Shown: positions 33,501 to 40,586 of the stretch, piece after piece
How the letters are laid out: each line of letters opens with the position of its first letter
Numbering within the stretch: position 1 is the stretch's first letter
DNA from: Bolinopsis microptera
Lineage: Eukaryota; Ctenophora; Tentaculata; Lobata; Bolinopsidae
Assembly: GCF_026151205.1 (NCBI RefSeq)
Contig: NC_087079.1
Location: 4,173,230-4,237,229 of the forward strand
Length of the DNA stretch: 64,000 nucleotides
Direction: 5' to 3'
Notes under the pieces: generated by a model
What the model was told of the DNA's origin: nothing
Database searches by the model: none
The model's input: the letters and a program-made list of their open reading frames with translations, nothing else
Translations under genes and position numbers: made by a program

Positions 33501-34863
33501 ACGTCACATAATTGAGCAAAGCGAGATTAAAACTTACTCACCCTTCTACACGCTGGACAAAGACCGTTGTCGTTCGTTCTGATTCGATGCCAACAGAACC
33601 GACAAATCTGAGATGCTTTATGTGAGAGAGAGTCGAATGTAAATTACAATTGGAAGTTCATGAGGTTTTATCTTTTTATCTATTATGTAAGATGATGGAA
33701 CCCAAAGCCTACATCACCATGTTCATGTTAGGTGTGCGGTAGGCATGATTTAGTTTAGGCACATTTTCTAAGTTATGATTAGAAGAAGTTCAATGATTTT
33801 AAATTTTTTGTAATTACGTTTTCATCTTTCTCTGTAGTATTTAGATAATTTATATTTTTGTATGTTGTCAATTTTCGCCTACATTACTTCGAACCACATT
33901 TCATACCTGTCAATAACTACCTTAGCCGCGTTTCCCTTCAACCAATAGTTACACTCATAAACCTAGTCCACCAATAGTATCATTTACAAAGTCACGTATG
34001 TTATATCATGCTAACACCTTCATACTTAGGTACACTACTGCAGATATCATTTGCCATCCTCCCTAAAAACACACCTATCACATGACTTTCGCGTGAAGGT
34101 TTTTATTTATTTTAAATCCCAGATCTTTGATTGTAAGAAGAGAGTTCTGATTATTTTAAAACAGTGCCGTTCATTGTAAAATGGTTATGTGGATTACAAT
34201 TTTAATATCGTTTACTTCATTAACTTAATTTAATAACCTTTACGTGATTACCACAAAACCAATCTACGTTTATTACTTTATTATTTTGTATCCTACCATA
34301 AGACGAGCAGCTAGGCACTATGTCGAGTGTTACATAGGGAGCATGACGACCCTAAATTAGATGCACTTGCAGAATCTACATTTAATATTGGGACGACGGA
34401 TCTTTTAAATCTTTTGTAAACTGTTTAAAATACAAATATACACTAGATCTCTTGATCAGTTGTAACTTTCTACATTGTACAGTTAAATCTGAAAACCAAT
34501 TTAAAGAACAATCTTATTTCTTGTAGTCTATTGAATAGAAAAAAGGATTGATTGTCTCACCTGATAACCACAGCCGCAGGGGAAAAATGTCTGATCGTCA
34601 ATTTCTAACGCCTCCATGCACAAGGGGCACTGAAAATTGTCACTATGTAAATATTGGAATAATGATATAATGTTGAACAGTAGAAGTGGTGAAGAAATAA
34701 ATATCTTGATGTTTTCAATTAGCCATTATCATAATAACATGAAGTGTTTGGGATTGCCATTGAAAAGATAAATCATTTGATCATGCAAAATTTATCAAGT
34801 TGTACACACCTCTGGGCAGTCTTCTTCATCGCTAAAATTGACAACTTCCTCGGCTTTGCCCAT
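1..34863 (-). CDS. CNOT4: CNOT4, E3 ubiquitin ligase subunit of CCR4-NOT (spliced, 3' end off window)
   Basis: Thirteen minus-strand exons with GT-AG borders reproduce the CNOT4/Not4 order of domains. Residues 19-61 give a C4C4 RING (Cys19, 22, 36, 38, 43, 46, 58, 61) containing ICRFCWHRIR. A basic helix containing RIKNEKKQ follows. Next is an RRM starting RNLVFVTGIPPKLADVE, then a CCCH finger (C-x8-C-x4-C-x3-H, starting KYCSYFL) and a C-terminal region including LSLSDFDPWEISKDGL. CNOT4 is known to be a cytoplasmic RING ligase of the CCR4-NOT deadenylase, active in mRNA and ribosome quality control. Phases agree at every junction I tested except between exons 10 and 11, where a linking exon is missing from my model. 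The start is the first ATG at 34863, 18 codons before the splice. Intron 3 is 27.3 kb. The gene continues past position 1. Identity is very secure; the 3' model is partial. Confidence 0.93.
526..655. mobile_element. 130 bp MITE-like element, copy 1
   Basis: It starts GTTGGCCGCAGTTAAATTTA and ends with the near-complement GAGCTAAATTAAACTGCGGC plus CAAC, giving terminal inverted repeats of about 28 bp. A second copy with a few mismatches lies 21 bp downstream in the same orientation. Confidence 0.75.
677..806. mobile_element. 130 bp MITE-like element, copy 2
   Basis: It is the same length as the copy at 526-655 and differs at only a few bases. Both copies sit at the apex of the larger foldback. 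Confidence 0.75.
1977..2081 (-). CDS. CNOT4: CNOT4 exon 12 (candidate, variable tail)
   Basis: A 105 nt phase 1-1 segment lies between TTTTTGCAG and GTGACT. It encodes Ser/Glu/Asn-rich sequence including TADWNEINSQRRNSLSSPSE, which resembles the Ser/Asp-Trp-rich tail of the family. The phase matches exons 11 and 13. Confidence 0.68.
2197..2322 (-). CDS. CNOT4: CNOT4 exon 11 (candidate, variable tail)
   Basis: This is an open 126 nt segment between CTGCAG and a GTATTT donor. It encodes polar sequence (RDAWCAQPAELLDNRN, then Ser/Glu-rich). Its end phase matches exon 12. Its start needs phase 1, so at least one exon between 2323 and 3031 is missing, or a different acceptor is used (one lies about 30 bases upstream). 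The tail of CNOT4 is poorly conserved, so the evidence is splice phase and open frame only. Confidence 0.6.
2323..3031 (-). other. CNOT4: CNOT4 intronic stretch with an unresolved exon
   Basis: The exon 10 to exon 11 phase conflict implies a missing exon here. A 51 nt segment at 2593-2643 has good borders (CTCCTAG and GTATTT) but does not change phase. No other conserved sequence was recognised. Confidence 0.5.
3032..3135 (-). CDS. CNOT4: CNOT4 exon 10 (CCCH finger end)
   Basis: It encodes DCMYLHGLGDSSASFTKADM and then QAGKHQQYENIIFR, matching the conserved segment after the CCCH finger. It ends in phase 2. That phase does not join exon 11 directly. Confidence 0.92.
3281..3344 (-). CDS. CNOT4: CNOT4 exon 9 (CCCH finger, first part)
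   Basis: It encodes ASLGTTKYCSYFLRHLPCPK plus Q. This is the start of the C-x8-C-x4-C-x3-H finger that follows the RRM in CNOT4. The exon ends in phase 0 before GTATAG. Confidence 0.93.
3591..3649 (-). CDS. CNOT4: CNOT4 exon 8 (RRM end)
   Basis: It encodes DAFKAVLGINGTYLQNNIL, which is RRM helix 2 and strand 4. The acceptor is CAATTGCAG, the donor is GTAAAA, and the exon ends in phase 2. Confidence 0.9.
4750..4857 (-). CDS. CNOT4: CNOT4 exon 7 (RRM middle)
   Basis: It encodes 36 residues, including ILKKPEYFGRYGKIHKCVLN and TAYATYVRDE. These are the RRM helix 1 and the RNP1-like strand of CNOT4. The exon is phase 0 to phase 0. Confidence 0.93.
4984..5044 (-). CDS. CNOT4: CNOT4 exon 6 (RRM start)
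   Basis: It encodes VLQRNLVFVTGIPPKLADVE, the first beta strand (RNP2-like LVFVTGI) and following loop of the RRM. The acceptor is ATTTCAG, the donor is GTAAG, and the exon ends in phase 0. Confidence 0.93.
5849..5938 (-). CDS. CNOT4: CNOT4 exon 5 (coiled-coil linker)
   Basis: It encodes a Lys/Glu-rich helix with RIKNEKKQ and ESRKHL, which matches the linker between RING and RRM. It has the length needed to keep frame with exons 4 and 6. Confidence 0.93.
6231..6277 (-). CDS. CNOT4: CNOT4 exon 4
   Basis: This 47 nt exon encodes EYKEDPVNFKPLTCEE, matching the segment after the RING in CNOT4 (family pattern: Tyr-Pro-Glu-Asp-Pro followed by a Lys-Pro-Leu stretch). The acceptor is CTGCTAG, the donor is GTGAGT, and the exon ends in phase 2. 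Confidence 0.9.
6316..6408. promoter_or_regulatory. E-box and CArG cluster 1
   Basis: Four CACGTG E-boxes (from 6318, 6330, 6360 and 6402) surround a perfect CArG box, CCATATTAGG, at 6346-6355. E-boxes of this type bind bHLH-Zip factors (USF/MYC/MITF) and CArG boxes bind SRF/MEF2-like MADS factors. Function here is inferred from motif clustering only. Confidence 0.45.
6545..6572. repeat. (GA)n microsatellite
   Basis: About 14 GA units lie just after the first E-box cluster of the intron. Confidence 0.95.
8760..9025. promoter_or_regulatory. E-box cluster 2
   Basis: CACGTG or CACGTGC/GCACGTG occurs near 8763, 8917, 8956, 8976 and 9019, two of these inside GCACGTGC-like contexts. No CArG box is present. 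Regulatory role is inferred. Confidence 0.35.
9769..9867. repeat. Imperfect palindromic ACTAGT-rich repeat
   Basis: GAACAAGACTAG and its complement CTAGTCTTGTTC recur at both ends, with several CTAGACTAGTAC copies between. The stretch can fold into nested hairpins. Confidence 0.8.
10005..10083. promoter_or_regulatory. E-box and CArG cluster 3
   Basis: Within 80 bp there are two CACGTG boxes, two CACATG boxes, the CArG-like CCGTATAAGG (10031-10040) and the perfect CCAAATATGG (10062-10071). A GACGTCA element also lies between them. This is the tightest mixture in the intron. Confidence 0.5.
10756..10975. repeat. 20 bp minisatellite (GGACATTGGCGGACTCGGAC)
   Basis: About ten tandem copies are present, near-identical in the middle and more diverged toward 10975. 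The copies all encode open frames, but these are low-complexity artefacts. Confidence 0.95.
10980..12272. repeat. 1.3 kb purine-rich GGA/GACTGA/CCCAGGA tract
   Basis: The plus strand is overwhelmingly A and G, built from GGAGGA, GGACTGA, GGATGACTGA and GGACCCAGGA blocks. Such strand asymmetry can form triplex DNA or G-quadruplexes. The 218-codon minus frame (Ser/Leu/Pro only) is a by-product. Confidence 0.95.
12290..12490. repeat. TTTTTGTCCG and TATGTCCGCC tandem repeats
   Basis: Two short tandem arrays, at about 12295-12350 and 12430-12490, share the TGTCCG core with the element ends. They are separated by AT-rich DNA. Confidence 0.85.
12757..12786. repeat. (AT)n microsatellite
   Basis: About 14 AT units. 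Confidence 0.95.
13143..13338. promoter_or_regulatory. E-box and CArG-like cluster 4
   Basis: CACGTG near 13144 is followed by CTATATTTGGTCATG (CArG-like at 13155-13164), and TCACGTGACA lies near 13331. Regulatory role is inferred from motifs. Confidence 0.35.
14477..14580. repeat. Perfect 104 bp palindrome, no loop
   Basis: The halves 14477-14528 and 14529-14580 are exact reverse complements around CTGCAG. The palindrome starts CACTCATAACTTAATATATG. Neighbouring bases do not extend the symmetry. It is either a cruciform-forming element, the remains of a MITE, or a joining artefact of library or assembly. Confidence 0.95.
14612..14697. repeat. Short tandem GGTAACTTGGTAACC repeat
   Basis: Repeated palindromic GGTAAC/GTTACC units alternate with AAATT and CTT spacers. 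Confidence 0.85.
14718..14880. promoter_or_regulatory. E-box and CArG-like cluster 5
   Basis: CACGTG boxes near 14720, 14790 and 14826 are followed by the CArG-like CCATATACGG at 14853-14862 and CACATGG. Confidence 0.35.
17205..17328. repeat. GGGGACGAGAGGAG minisatellite
   Basis: About eight imperfect 14-15 bp purine-rich units. Confidence 0.9.
19440..19908. repeat. Degenerate minisatellite (ACTATGAAAACAGATAGTGG)
   Basis: More than fifteen imperfect units of about 20 bp cover 470 bp and diverge toward the right end. The overlapping minus-strand frame is a by-product. Confidence 0.85.
20296..20580. promoter_or_regulatory. CCAAT/E-box promoter-like module
   Basis: Seven ATTGG (inverted CCAAT) boxes begin at 20325, 20367, 20392, 20397, 20433, 20487 and 20557, all in the same orientation. 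Four CACGTG boxes (near 20301, 20343, 20534 and 20572) are mixed with them. NF-Y and bHLH-Zip sites in this arrangement are typical of metazoan promoters or enhancers. No transcript start can be seen, so it could be an alternative promoter, an enhancer or a nested gene promoter. Confidence 0.5.
20900..21036. promoter_or_regulatory. E-box and double CArG module
   Basis: CACGTG boxes near 20903, 20914 and 21016 flank two identical CCATATAAGGTAA elements (20992-21004 and 21027-21039). The second follows the E-box with a short spacer. Confidence 0.5.
22057..22100. promoter_or_regulatory. Paired E-boxes with CArG-like site
   Basis: Two TCACGTGAC palindromic E-boxes lie about 20 bp apart. The second is followed five bases later by the CArG-like CCGTATATGG (22091-22100). 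Confidence 0.45.
23279..23371. repeat. Poly-G and poly-C flanked 93 bp segment
   Basis: Twenty-four G (23279-23302) and a C-rich run (23355-23371) face each other across 52 bp, with TTAAAT before and TTTAAT after. It resembles a very short version of the poly-G-ended element at 10664-12560, or a TTAA-targeted MITE. Confidence 0.6.
23494..23571. repeat. Six tandem copies of GTTAAAAGGGTAC
   Basis: Six 13 bp units, essentially identical, in AT-rich intron. Confidence 0.95.
24520..24566. promoter_or_regulatory. Tandem CArG boxes with GGTCATA extension
   Basis: CCATATAAGGTCATA and CCAAATATGGTCATA begin at 24520 and 24553. The shared GGTCATA tail extends beyond the core CArG motif. Confidence 0.5.
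25546..25609. promoter_or_regulatory. E-box and CArG module with GGTCATA
   Basis: CACGTGACAAG runs directly into CCAAATAAGG (25560-25569). CACGTCACG with CCAAATACGGTCATA (25593-25607) follows about 33 bp later, again with the E-box-like element first. Confidence 0.5.
26011..26083. promoter_or_regulatory. Three CArG-type sites
   Basis: CCATATATGG (26011-26020), CCAAATAAGG (26043-26052) and CCAAATGTGG (26074-26083) are spaced about 31-32 bp apart, close to three helical turns. Confidence 0.5.
28285..28520. promoter_or_regulatory. CCAAT and E-box cluster
   Basis: ATTGG boxes near 28289 and 28329 lie around CACGTG near 28311, and two tandem GTCACGTGA boxes follow near 28501 and 28511. Role inferred. 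Confidence 0.35.
29729..29767. repeat. (GGA)n microsatellite
   Basis: About twelve GGA units, interrupted by a G run. Confidence 0.95.
30372..30472. promoter_or_regulatory. Three 41 bp repeats carrying CCAAT boxes
   Basis: The core AATACTGTGATTTGATTGG occurs at 30372-30390, 30413-30431 and 30454-30472, exactly 41 bp apart. The spacers each contain a CATGTGA-like or CACATGG E-box. The equal spacing of about four helical turns would place the sites on one DNA face. Confidence 0.5.
30554..30594. repeat. (GA)n microsatellite
   Basis: About 19 GA units, followed by GGAGAGAC. Confidence 0.95.
31990..32019. repeat. (CA)n microsatellite
   Basis: About 14 CA units, with one CG interruption. Confidence 0.95.
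33542..33607 (-). CDS. CNOT4: CNOT4 exon 3 (RING, second half)
   Basis: It encodes ICRFCWHRIRTNDNGLCPAC plus RR, which is nearly invariant in animal CNOT4 and supplies the last four zinc ligands. The exon is phase 0 on both sides. Its donor GTGAGTAAG opens the 27 kb intron. Confidence 0.95.
34561..34629 (-). CDS. CNOT4: CNOT4 exon 2 (RING, first half)
   Basis: The exon follows a TTTTCAG acceptor and encodes 23 residues, CPLCMEALEI through PCGCGYQ. These include the first four zinc ligands and the Leu that in human CNOT4 contacts the E2. It is phase 0 to phase 0, with donor GTGAGA. Confidence 0.92.
34810..34863 (-). CDS. CNOT4: CNOT4 exon 1 (start codon)
   Basis: This exon encodes MGKAEEVVNFSDEEDCPE and ends in phase 0 before a GTGTGT donor. 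It holds the acidic leader that precedes the RING. The ATG at 34863 is the only upstream in-frame start seen. Confidence 0.88.
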
Positions 34864-35275
34864 TTTCGTGTTGAGTGAGAACAGAAACTTAGCTATTTAA
34901 AATAATTGATGAGCGTTACTTAAAAAGTTTGAAAGATAATAAAAGATATTATATAATGGAATACGTTTCTTGTCTCTACTGCCCATGAAAATTGATGTAC
35001 AATTGCTCTTGATACATGATCAGGTCCTCTCTATCCCAGGATGCAGACAGGCATTCACCCATGTCTTTAGGTGCATGTCACTAAAGCAAGGAACCTTCAT
35101 TTCTGAATTGCCAACACAGCCAACCTACCTTTTGTCTGTTACTAATGTTTCAATAAATCTTTTGTTGCTGGATATACATACGTTTTACTTTGACGCACCG
35201 CCCATGTGCCAGTATTTTTTAAAGATTTGAATCTTAACTAAAAACTACAGTTTGGACTATCCCCATTGCCGTTGT
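34864..35275. other. CNOT4 5' flank
   Basis: This should hold the 5' untranslated region and promoter of CNOT4. No TATA box or strong motif was recognised. Confidence 0.4.
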
Positions 35276-36217
35276 ATCAGCTGCTTTTGGTCCCATGGAA
35301 AAATATTGTTCCTAGCCGAAATTATAACCGGTCAAAGGTCAGCGCTTATGTGTAATTGTATTGCGCAAGCGATTTTCAATCGCGCGTTCTGAAAATCGAG
35401 TCTAAAAATCTATCTTCTCCTACATTTTTTTGAGCAATCACCCTCAAACTTTCAGGATATGTTCTCAGGATCAGTTAGATCCTCAATTAAAATTACCCTA
35501 GGCTACTGTTTTCCAAGTCTTGTCCTGTGAGTAAAGTATGTGTGAGAAAGTTTTAATAAAATTATTGTATATTTACTTTTGAATTTTTAAAATCTAATTT
35601 GAGAATGAAGTTTAAAGAAATTTTAATTAGCACTGTATAGTTTAAGATATTTATAGCTTATTATAACCATTGATACAAAGGCCATAATCTTTCGCCAGCT
35701 CTCCAATATCCACCTTGAAAGCTTGAAGCTGCATTTTATATCCTTGAACTACACAATATAAACTAAAGAATGTTTTAGTGTAGACTTTTTGTCACAACAA
35801 GACTGCAACCTATAATAACAACTATAAACAGAACCCCTAATGTCTGCTTACAATTTTTCTTCTAGTCCTAATCTGAGCCTTGTCTCTATAAACTTAACTG
35901 AACTAGCGTTTCGGTGTGTGCAAAAGCTTCCAGGCACGCGCATTCCTTGCCCCGTTAGTTACCTGTCCTTCCAAAACCAAACTAGCAGTCAAGGACAAAA
36001 AGTCATACATCAAATGGGCATTATATTTTATGAATTGTTTTACATCTTTTTATTCTGTAAAAATGTGCTAAAATTAAATTTCTTGTTTCATTGAAATTTC
36101 TTGTTTCATTGAGAAGAGAACTCTAGAGCCAGAATTTTGAGATAGGCCTTTAAAGATTTTTAATTTGATTTAAAAAAATCTTGGACCTTGATTTTTAGAG
36201 GTTACTGGTGCTATGTT

Positions 36218-36385
36218 GTTTTCTTGAAAACAGTATAGCACCAGTTTCCTTCTCCTGAGAACAGTAATAGTGCACCAGTTCTCCTTAAACAGTATAGCAC
36301 CGGTTTCCTTCTCCTGAGAACAGTAGTGCACTAGTTCTCTTCAAAACAGTATAGCAACAGATCCCTTCTCCTGAAGACAATGTAT
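36218..36385. repeat. Three imperfect ~65 bp tandem repeats
   Basis: The motif ACAGTATAGCACCAGTTTCC followed by TTCTCCTGAGAACAGT recurs three times in the loop of the foldback. Confidence 0.85.
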
Positions 36386-36641
36386 CATCCCAGATCGCTT
36401 CCGGAATTCAATTGAGTGCTATGCCGGTATTCCTGACTTCTATTAACAGTAACATGCTCGTGCCCATCTCCAGTATGGTTGTAAGATAAAATGCTAGAAA
36501 ATCTTGGTTTAAAGTTAAAGAAAGTAGTATATTTTTGGCGCACGAGCGTCTGCGCTGAGACGCGCATGGATTTAACGATACATTTGAACGTGTATTTTGG
36601 ATTTTGCGTGCATTTTTAAAGACGTGGCGGAGTGTTGGGAA

Positions 36642-36762
36642 GAAAGAAAAGAAAAGAAAAGAAAAGAAAAGAAAAGAAAAGAAAAGAAAAGAAAAGAAAA
36701 GAAAAGAAAAGAAAAGAAAAGAAAAGAAAAGAAAAGAAAAGAAAAGAAAAGAAAGAAAAGAC
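36642..36762. repeat. (GAAAA)n microsatellite
   Basis: About 23 GAAAA units. All Lys/Arg/Glu and Phe/Leu/Ser frames across it are artefacts. Confidence 0.97.
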
Positions 36763-37445
36763 AAAGTGTGGAATGTCGATTATTAACCAATCTTTCTATA
36801 AGCATGTAAATACAGATGTAAATACGAAGACAACAACAACCGGCTTAGGACCTACGAACAACAACGAGAGTGTCCGACTTGAAGCCGGTAAGTGTTTGAG
36901 TGTAAGTTGTTGTTATTCCTGTTTTACATTGTGATTGTATACTTCCTGAGAGGATGTTCCTTACAGTGTTTAAAGTGCTTAATTACCCCAGGTTGTTTTG
37001 TGGATGCTAGCGTAGCAGTCCAGTGAAGTTAGATTGAGGATATAGTTCTGAGTGAACAGCTCTGAAAGAGCAGACAAGTATAGTTAAGAGTAGACCTGAG
37101 TGAGCTCTGAGAGAGCAGTAACCAGCACAGTAAGAGGGAATCTTCTGGAAAAATCGTTAAAAAATGAGGTCCAAGATTTTCAAAATTGAATTAAAAATTT
37201 TTTGAGGCCTATCTCAAAAATCGGCTCGATAATTCTCTTCTAAATGATCCCTAGAACATATCCTGAAAGTTTCAGGGTGATTGCTCAAAAAATGTAGGAG
37301 AAGATAGATTTTTAGACTCGATTTTCAGGACGCGCGATTGAAAATCGCTCGCGTATTAATACAATTACACATGAGCGCTGACCTTTGACCGGCAATAATT
37401 TTGTCCAGGAACAATATTTTTCCATGGGACCAAAAGTAGCAGATA

Positions 37446-39055
37446 AATATTACTCCCCTCTATTAGAAAACTATAAAATCAATTTCGAGAGAATTTTGAT
37501 GAAGACCCCCCCCCCCCCCCCCCCGGCCCCCTTAACAGTTTAATCTTCAAAGTGAGTTGTACAATCTAGGTTGTTTTAAGTAGCTGTTGATAGTGTAAAA
37601 CAGGAGTGACCTGATCGTTTTCATAACTTCGATTTACAATTTGTACCATAATAAAACTAGCACTGCCATGGGGTTCAAAAAGGGTGATTGTAAGCCTCCA
37701 GCGTAATGGTCATAAGTCTCTGCCCCATGCGGTGCCTGTCAGCATCAGCTAACAGAATAGCCCTAACATAATGATTAAGCCACAATTTAGGTCCCTATAA
37801 TGATTTAATATTGTTGAATAAAGAGATTTGAATACAATATTTGTTTTATTCTGAATATTTCTTTTATTCTGAATAGGTTTCCTGAAAGGTGAAATGTAAA
37901 ATATTTCTTACCAAGGAAGATAAATTTGTTGCTTAAGAAAATAAATCTCATTAACAGTGATGAATAAGGTCTACCAAATCAAACTAGTACATCAAACCAA
38001 GGCTCTAGTCATCACCAGCAGGTTCCCACTCCAGTCAATGAGTCATGATATAACAGACCAATAGGAGGGAGTGATTTGTTTCCTTTAATGTGGAGGATGC
38101 CATTTAGGAAAACAAGTTGATGGATGGGCACTATAGCACTTATAGCAGTCACCCACAAGCCCTGGCCACTGGGGCATGTTTCTGAATTTGGTCTACCAAT
38201 TAGTTCAGTTATGAGACCATTCCCAACACCAGGGAAGACAGTGTAATCCTGTGTAGCTTTCTTACTTACGCTATGTGACGGCTCCACAAAGAAAATGCCA
38301 CACAAAAGTTGTACGGAACCCCTAAAAAGATTTACTCCAATTTAGCTGGTGGCAACATACGGCAATGCTACTTTGGAGCATCCTCATAGCTGTTCGAGGG
38401 GCCAGGGGGAAAGCAGCTCATACTGGATTCATTCTGTTTAACCGCATTCCATCACGCAAATTATATGACTGTTGACAATTTTCTTGGTATTACACCTACA
38501 TTTCTTGGATGTTCCAGACAGCACTTGATATTTGCTTTGGGACATTAATTAAGACGATATTATGATTACAAATATTACAAATATTTCCAATTACTTGATT
38601 TACAACTTCATCCTTGCCCCGATGATGGAGTAGATATGTTTTGAAAATTTGTGTGTACATATTTGATTGTATAAAGTTCAATTGGTAGCAATAGACCATA
38701 TCCGTTCGTTACCTATGTATAATATTGTGCTTTGCTAATTGCAACACTTGAATTGATTATGCTCTGCCAATTGTTAGGTGTAGAATTTTTGAAAAAAAAA
38801 TTATGCTCTGCCAATTGCGTCACTTGATTTAATTGTATGTGTATTTTGTTTGAATGACCTTTTTTCAGGACTTTTGCATGTATAGTAATTATTTCCATCT
38901 TTCACTGGAATATGACTTATCTAGCTTGCTATTTTATTGCTCGCTTCTCCCTCATAGATATAAAACAAATGTGAATGCACGCAGCTGGAGTGGTGCGTAA
39001 ATTAATTGCATAAATAATTGTTTAATTATTTGTTTGCAGCTATGATGTGTGGCAT
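37446..39055. other. Intergenic DNA
   Basis: A poly-C run followed by GGCCCCCTTAA sits at 37506-37534. The 97-codon minus frame at 38012-38305 shows no recognisable domain. Two copies of TTATGCTCTGCCAATTG lie near 38757 and 38801. Nothing else was seen. Confidence 0.5.
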
Positions 39056-39059
39056 TTAA

Positions 39060-40420
39060 TTGACGATGTCAATTCATGGCAGCTCGGCGCGGCACAGTAG
39101 CGCATCTCGCCGATCTAGCCAGAGAAGCTGTGAGAAGCCTCATTGAGTGCGCGGCACGGCACAGTAACGCATCGCGCTACAATGTGGCATAAAATTTAAA
39201 ACCTTAACCCTTTACTAAATATGTTTTAATCCTAACCTAATCGTTATCTCAAACATATACTTCATGTATCATATATTAAAACTTAGTTGCGTGATTGGCG
39301 ATGCACTATATATATATACTGCATACTGGGCGGCGCCGCGCGCGCATCAAACATTATATTATGTTTTCACGCTTGATGGAATTATAGCTTGTTTATTGTT
39401 AATGGACTAGCCCGGCGTGCTCTACTTCGTAGCACTTGTGACTTGTCTTTTGAGAAGAAAGCGGCGGCGCGTGTTACTTCAAAGAAATTTGAACGAGTAA
39501 CATCCGTCAAAATCTTGTATCACGTCGTGAGCCCCACCACCCACTGTCGTTTTACTTAAGACCGGCAGACCTCCACTGTGCACTGTTGTATCACTGTTGT
39601 ATACACTGTAGAGTTTCAACGATACATGGCGCACTCGTGCGCGGCGGGTCATACAACGTTCCATACAACCTGGGTCCCTAGTTTTTACTGTTTATAATAC
39701 CTTTCGGGAATTATATCCACTAAAACTCGTGGAAACACTCGTGCGCGGCTCCCCTGTATCGTAGAAACTCTTCAGTGTAGTGAAACGACGATGGGGGTCA
39801 CGACGTGATACAAATAATATTTGTTTTTACTTTTATCAAGCAACTATTATTTTGATTGACCATTGTTAATGATCTGGCCCGGCGCGCGCTACTTCGTAGC
39901 TTGTGCCGTCGGGCCATTTCGAGAAGAAAGCGGCGCGCGCTACTTCGAGGAAATTTAGACGAGTAACATCCGTCAATTATTTTAACCATTGTTAATGATT
40001 TGGCCCGGCGCGTGCTACTTCGTAGCTTTCGAGAAGAAAGCGGCGCGCGCTACTTCGAAGAAATTTAGACGGGTAACATCCGTCAACTATTATCAAGCAA
40101 GTTAAAAGCAAAAACCCTGGACTGTAGTTCACACATTGAAACTTGTATCACGGTCGTTGTGACACCCACGGTCGTTTCACTTTATCGTCCTGACGATACA
40201 GGGGTTGATTCACGATGTCAATCCTTCGCAGCTCGGTGAGGCACAGTGGTGCATCTCGCCGATCTACCGAAGAGTAGATTGCGAGAAGCATTATTTGATG
40301 CGCGCGCGACCCAGTAGTGCATCGCGCTACAAATACAGGGGGAGCCGCGCACTTCGTGCGCGGCGGGTCATATACAACGTATGACAAATTGGAACATGCT
40401 AGTCCATGCATAGTCAATAT
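39060..40420. repeat. GC-rich dispersed repeat cluster
   Basis: Two repeat families alternate in otherwise AT-rich DNA. Family A (39396-39510, 39861-39975, 39987-40086) contains GCGCGCGCTACTTCG twice and ends in GTAACATCCGTCAA. Family B (about 39060-39181 and 40201-40331) contains CGCATCTCGCCGATCTA and ends in GCATCGCGCTACAA. Both are rich in GGCGCGC. No coding frame spans them. Confidence 0.75.
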
Positions 40421-40477
40421 ATTATTTTGACGATTTAACTACCCCCAATATCAGTCATAATTTGACCATGGACTAGC

Positions 40478-40586
40478 ATCTTCAACTCTACCGGATAAAT
40501 ATCTTTGCAAATTATATCGACAGTCTTATGACTCATAAGACTGGCGTTATAATTTGCAAGGATATTTATCCGGTAGATTCGAAGAT
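40478..40586. repeat. Near-perfect 109 bp hairpin
   Basis: The arms start ATCTTCAACTCTACCGGATA and end TATCCGGTAGATTCGAAGAT, with CTTATGACTCATAAG at the apex and few mismatches. A smaller inverted pair (ATGCTAGTCCATG and CATGGACTAGCAT) lies just left, at 40396-40480. Confidence 0.9.

Larger units (their letters stand above)
6278..33541 (-). other. CNOT4: Giant CNOT4 intron 3 (27.3 kb)
   Basis: The intron lies between the RING exon ending at 33542 and the exon starting at 6277. I found no spliced gene, long convincing frame or RNA gene on either strand. The region is dense in CACGTG, CArG and CCAAT motifs, listed separately, and in tandem and simple repeats. Stretches 7200-8700, 15000-17200, 17330-20200, 22400-24500, 27000-28250, 28530-29700 and 32220-33541 hold only AT-rich DNA with nothing I can name. 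Confidence 0.8.
35276..37445. repeat. 2.2 kb foldback repeat with an insertion in one arm
   Basis: The left arm is 35276-35478 plus 36109-36195. The right arm is about 37160-37445 and is its reverse complement (for example TTGGTCCCATGGAAAAATAT near 35288 against ATATTTTTCCATGGGACCAA near 37414). The 630 bp at 35479-36108 is absent from the right arm and interrupts the left one. No transposase frame is present. Confidence 0.8.

Noticed and set aside
36385-36934. Several Lys/Arg/Glu-rich and Phe/Leu/Ser-rich frames
   Set aside because: They are translations of the GAAAA microsatellite in all frames.
38012-38305. 97-codon minus-strand frame
   Set aside because: No domain, signal peptide or splice context was recognised. 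The length is within chance for this region.
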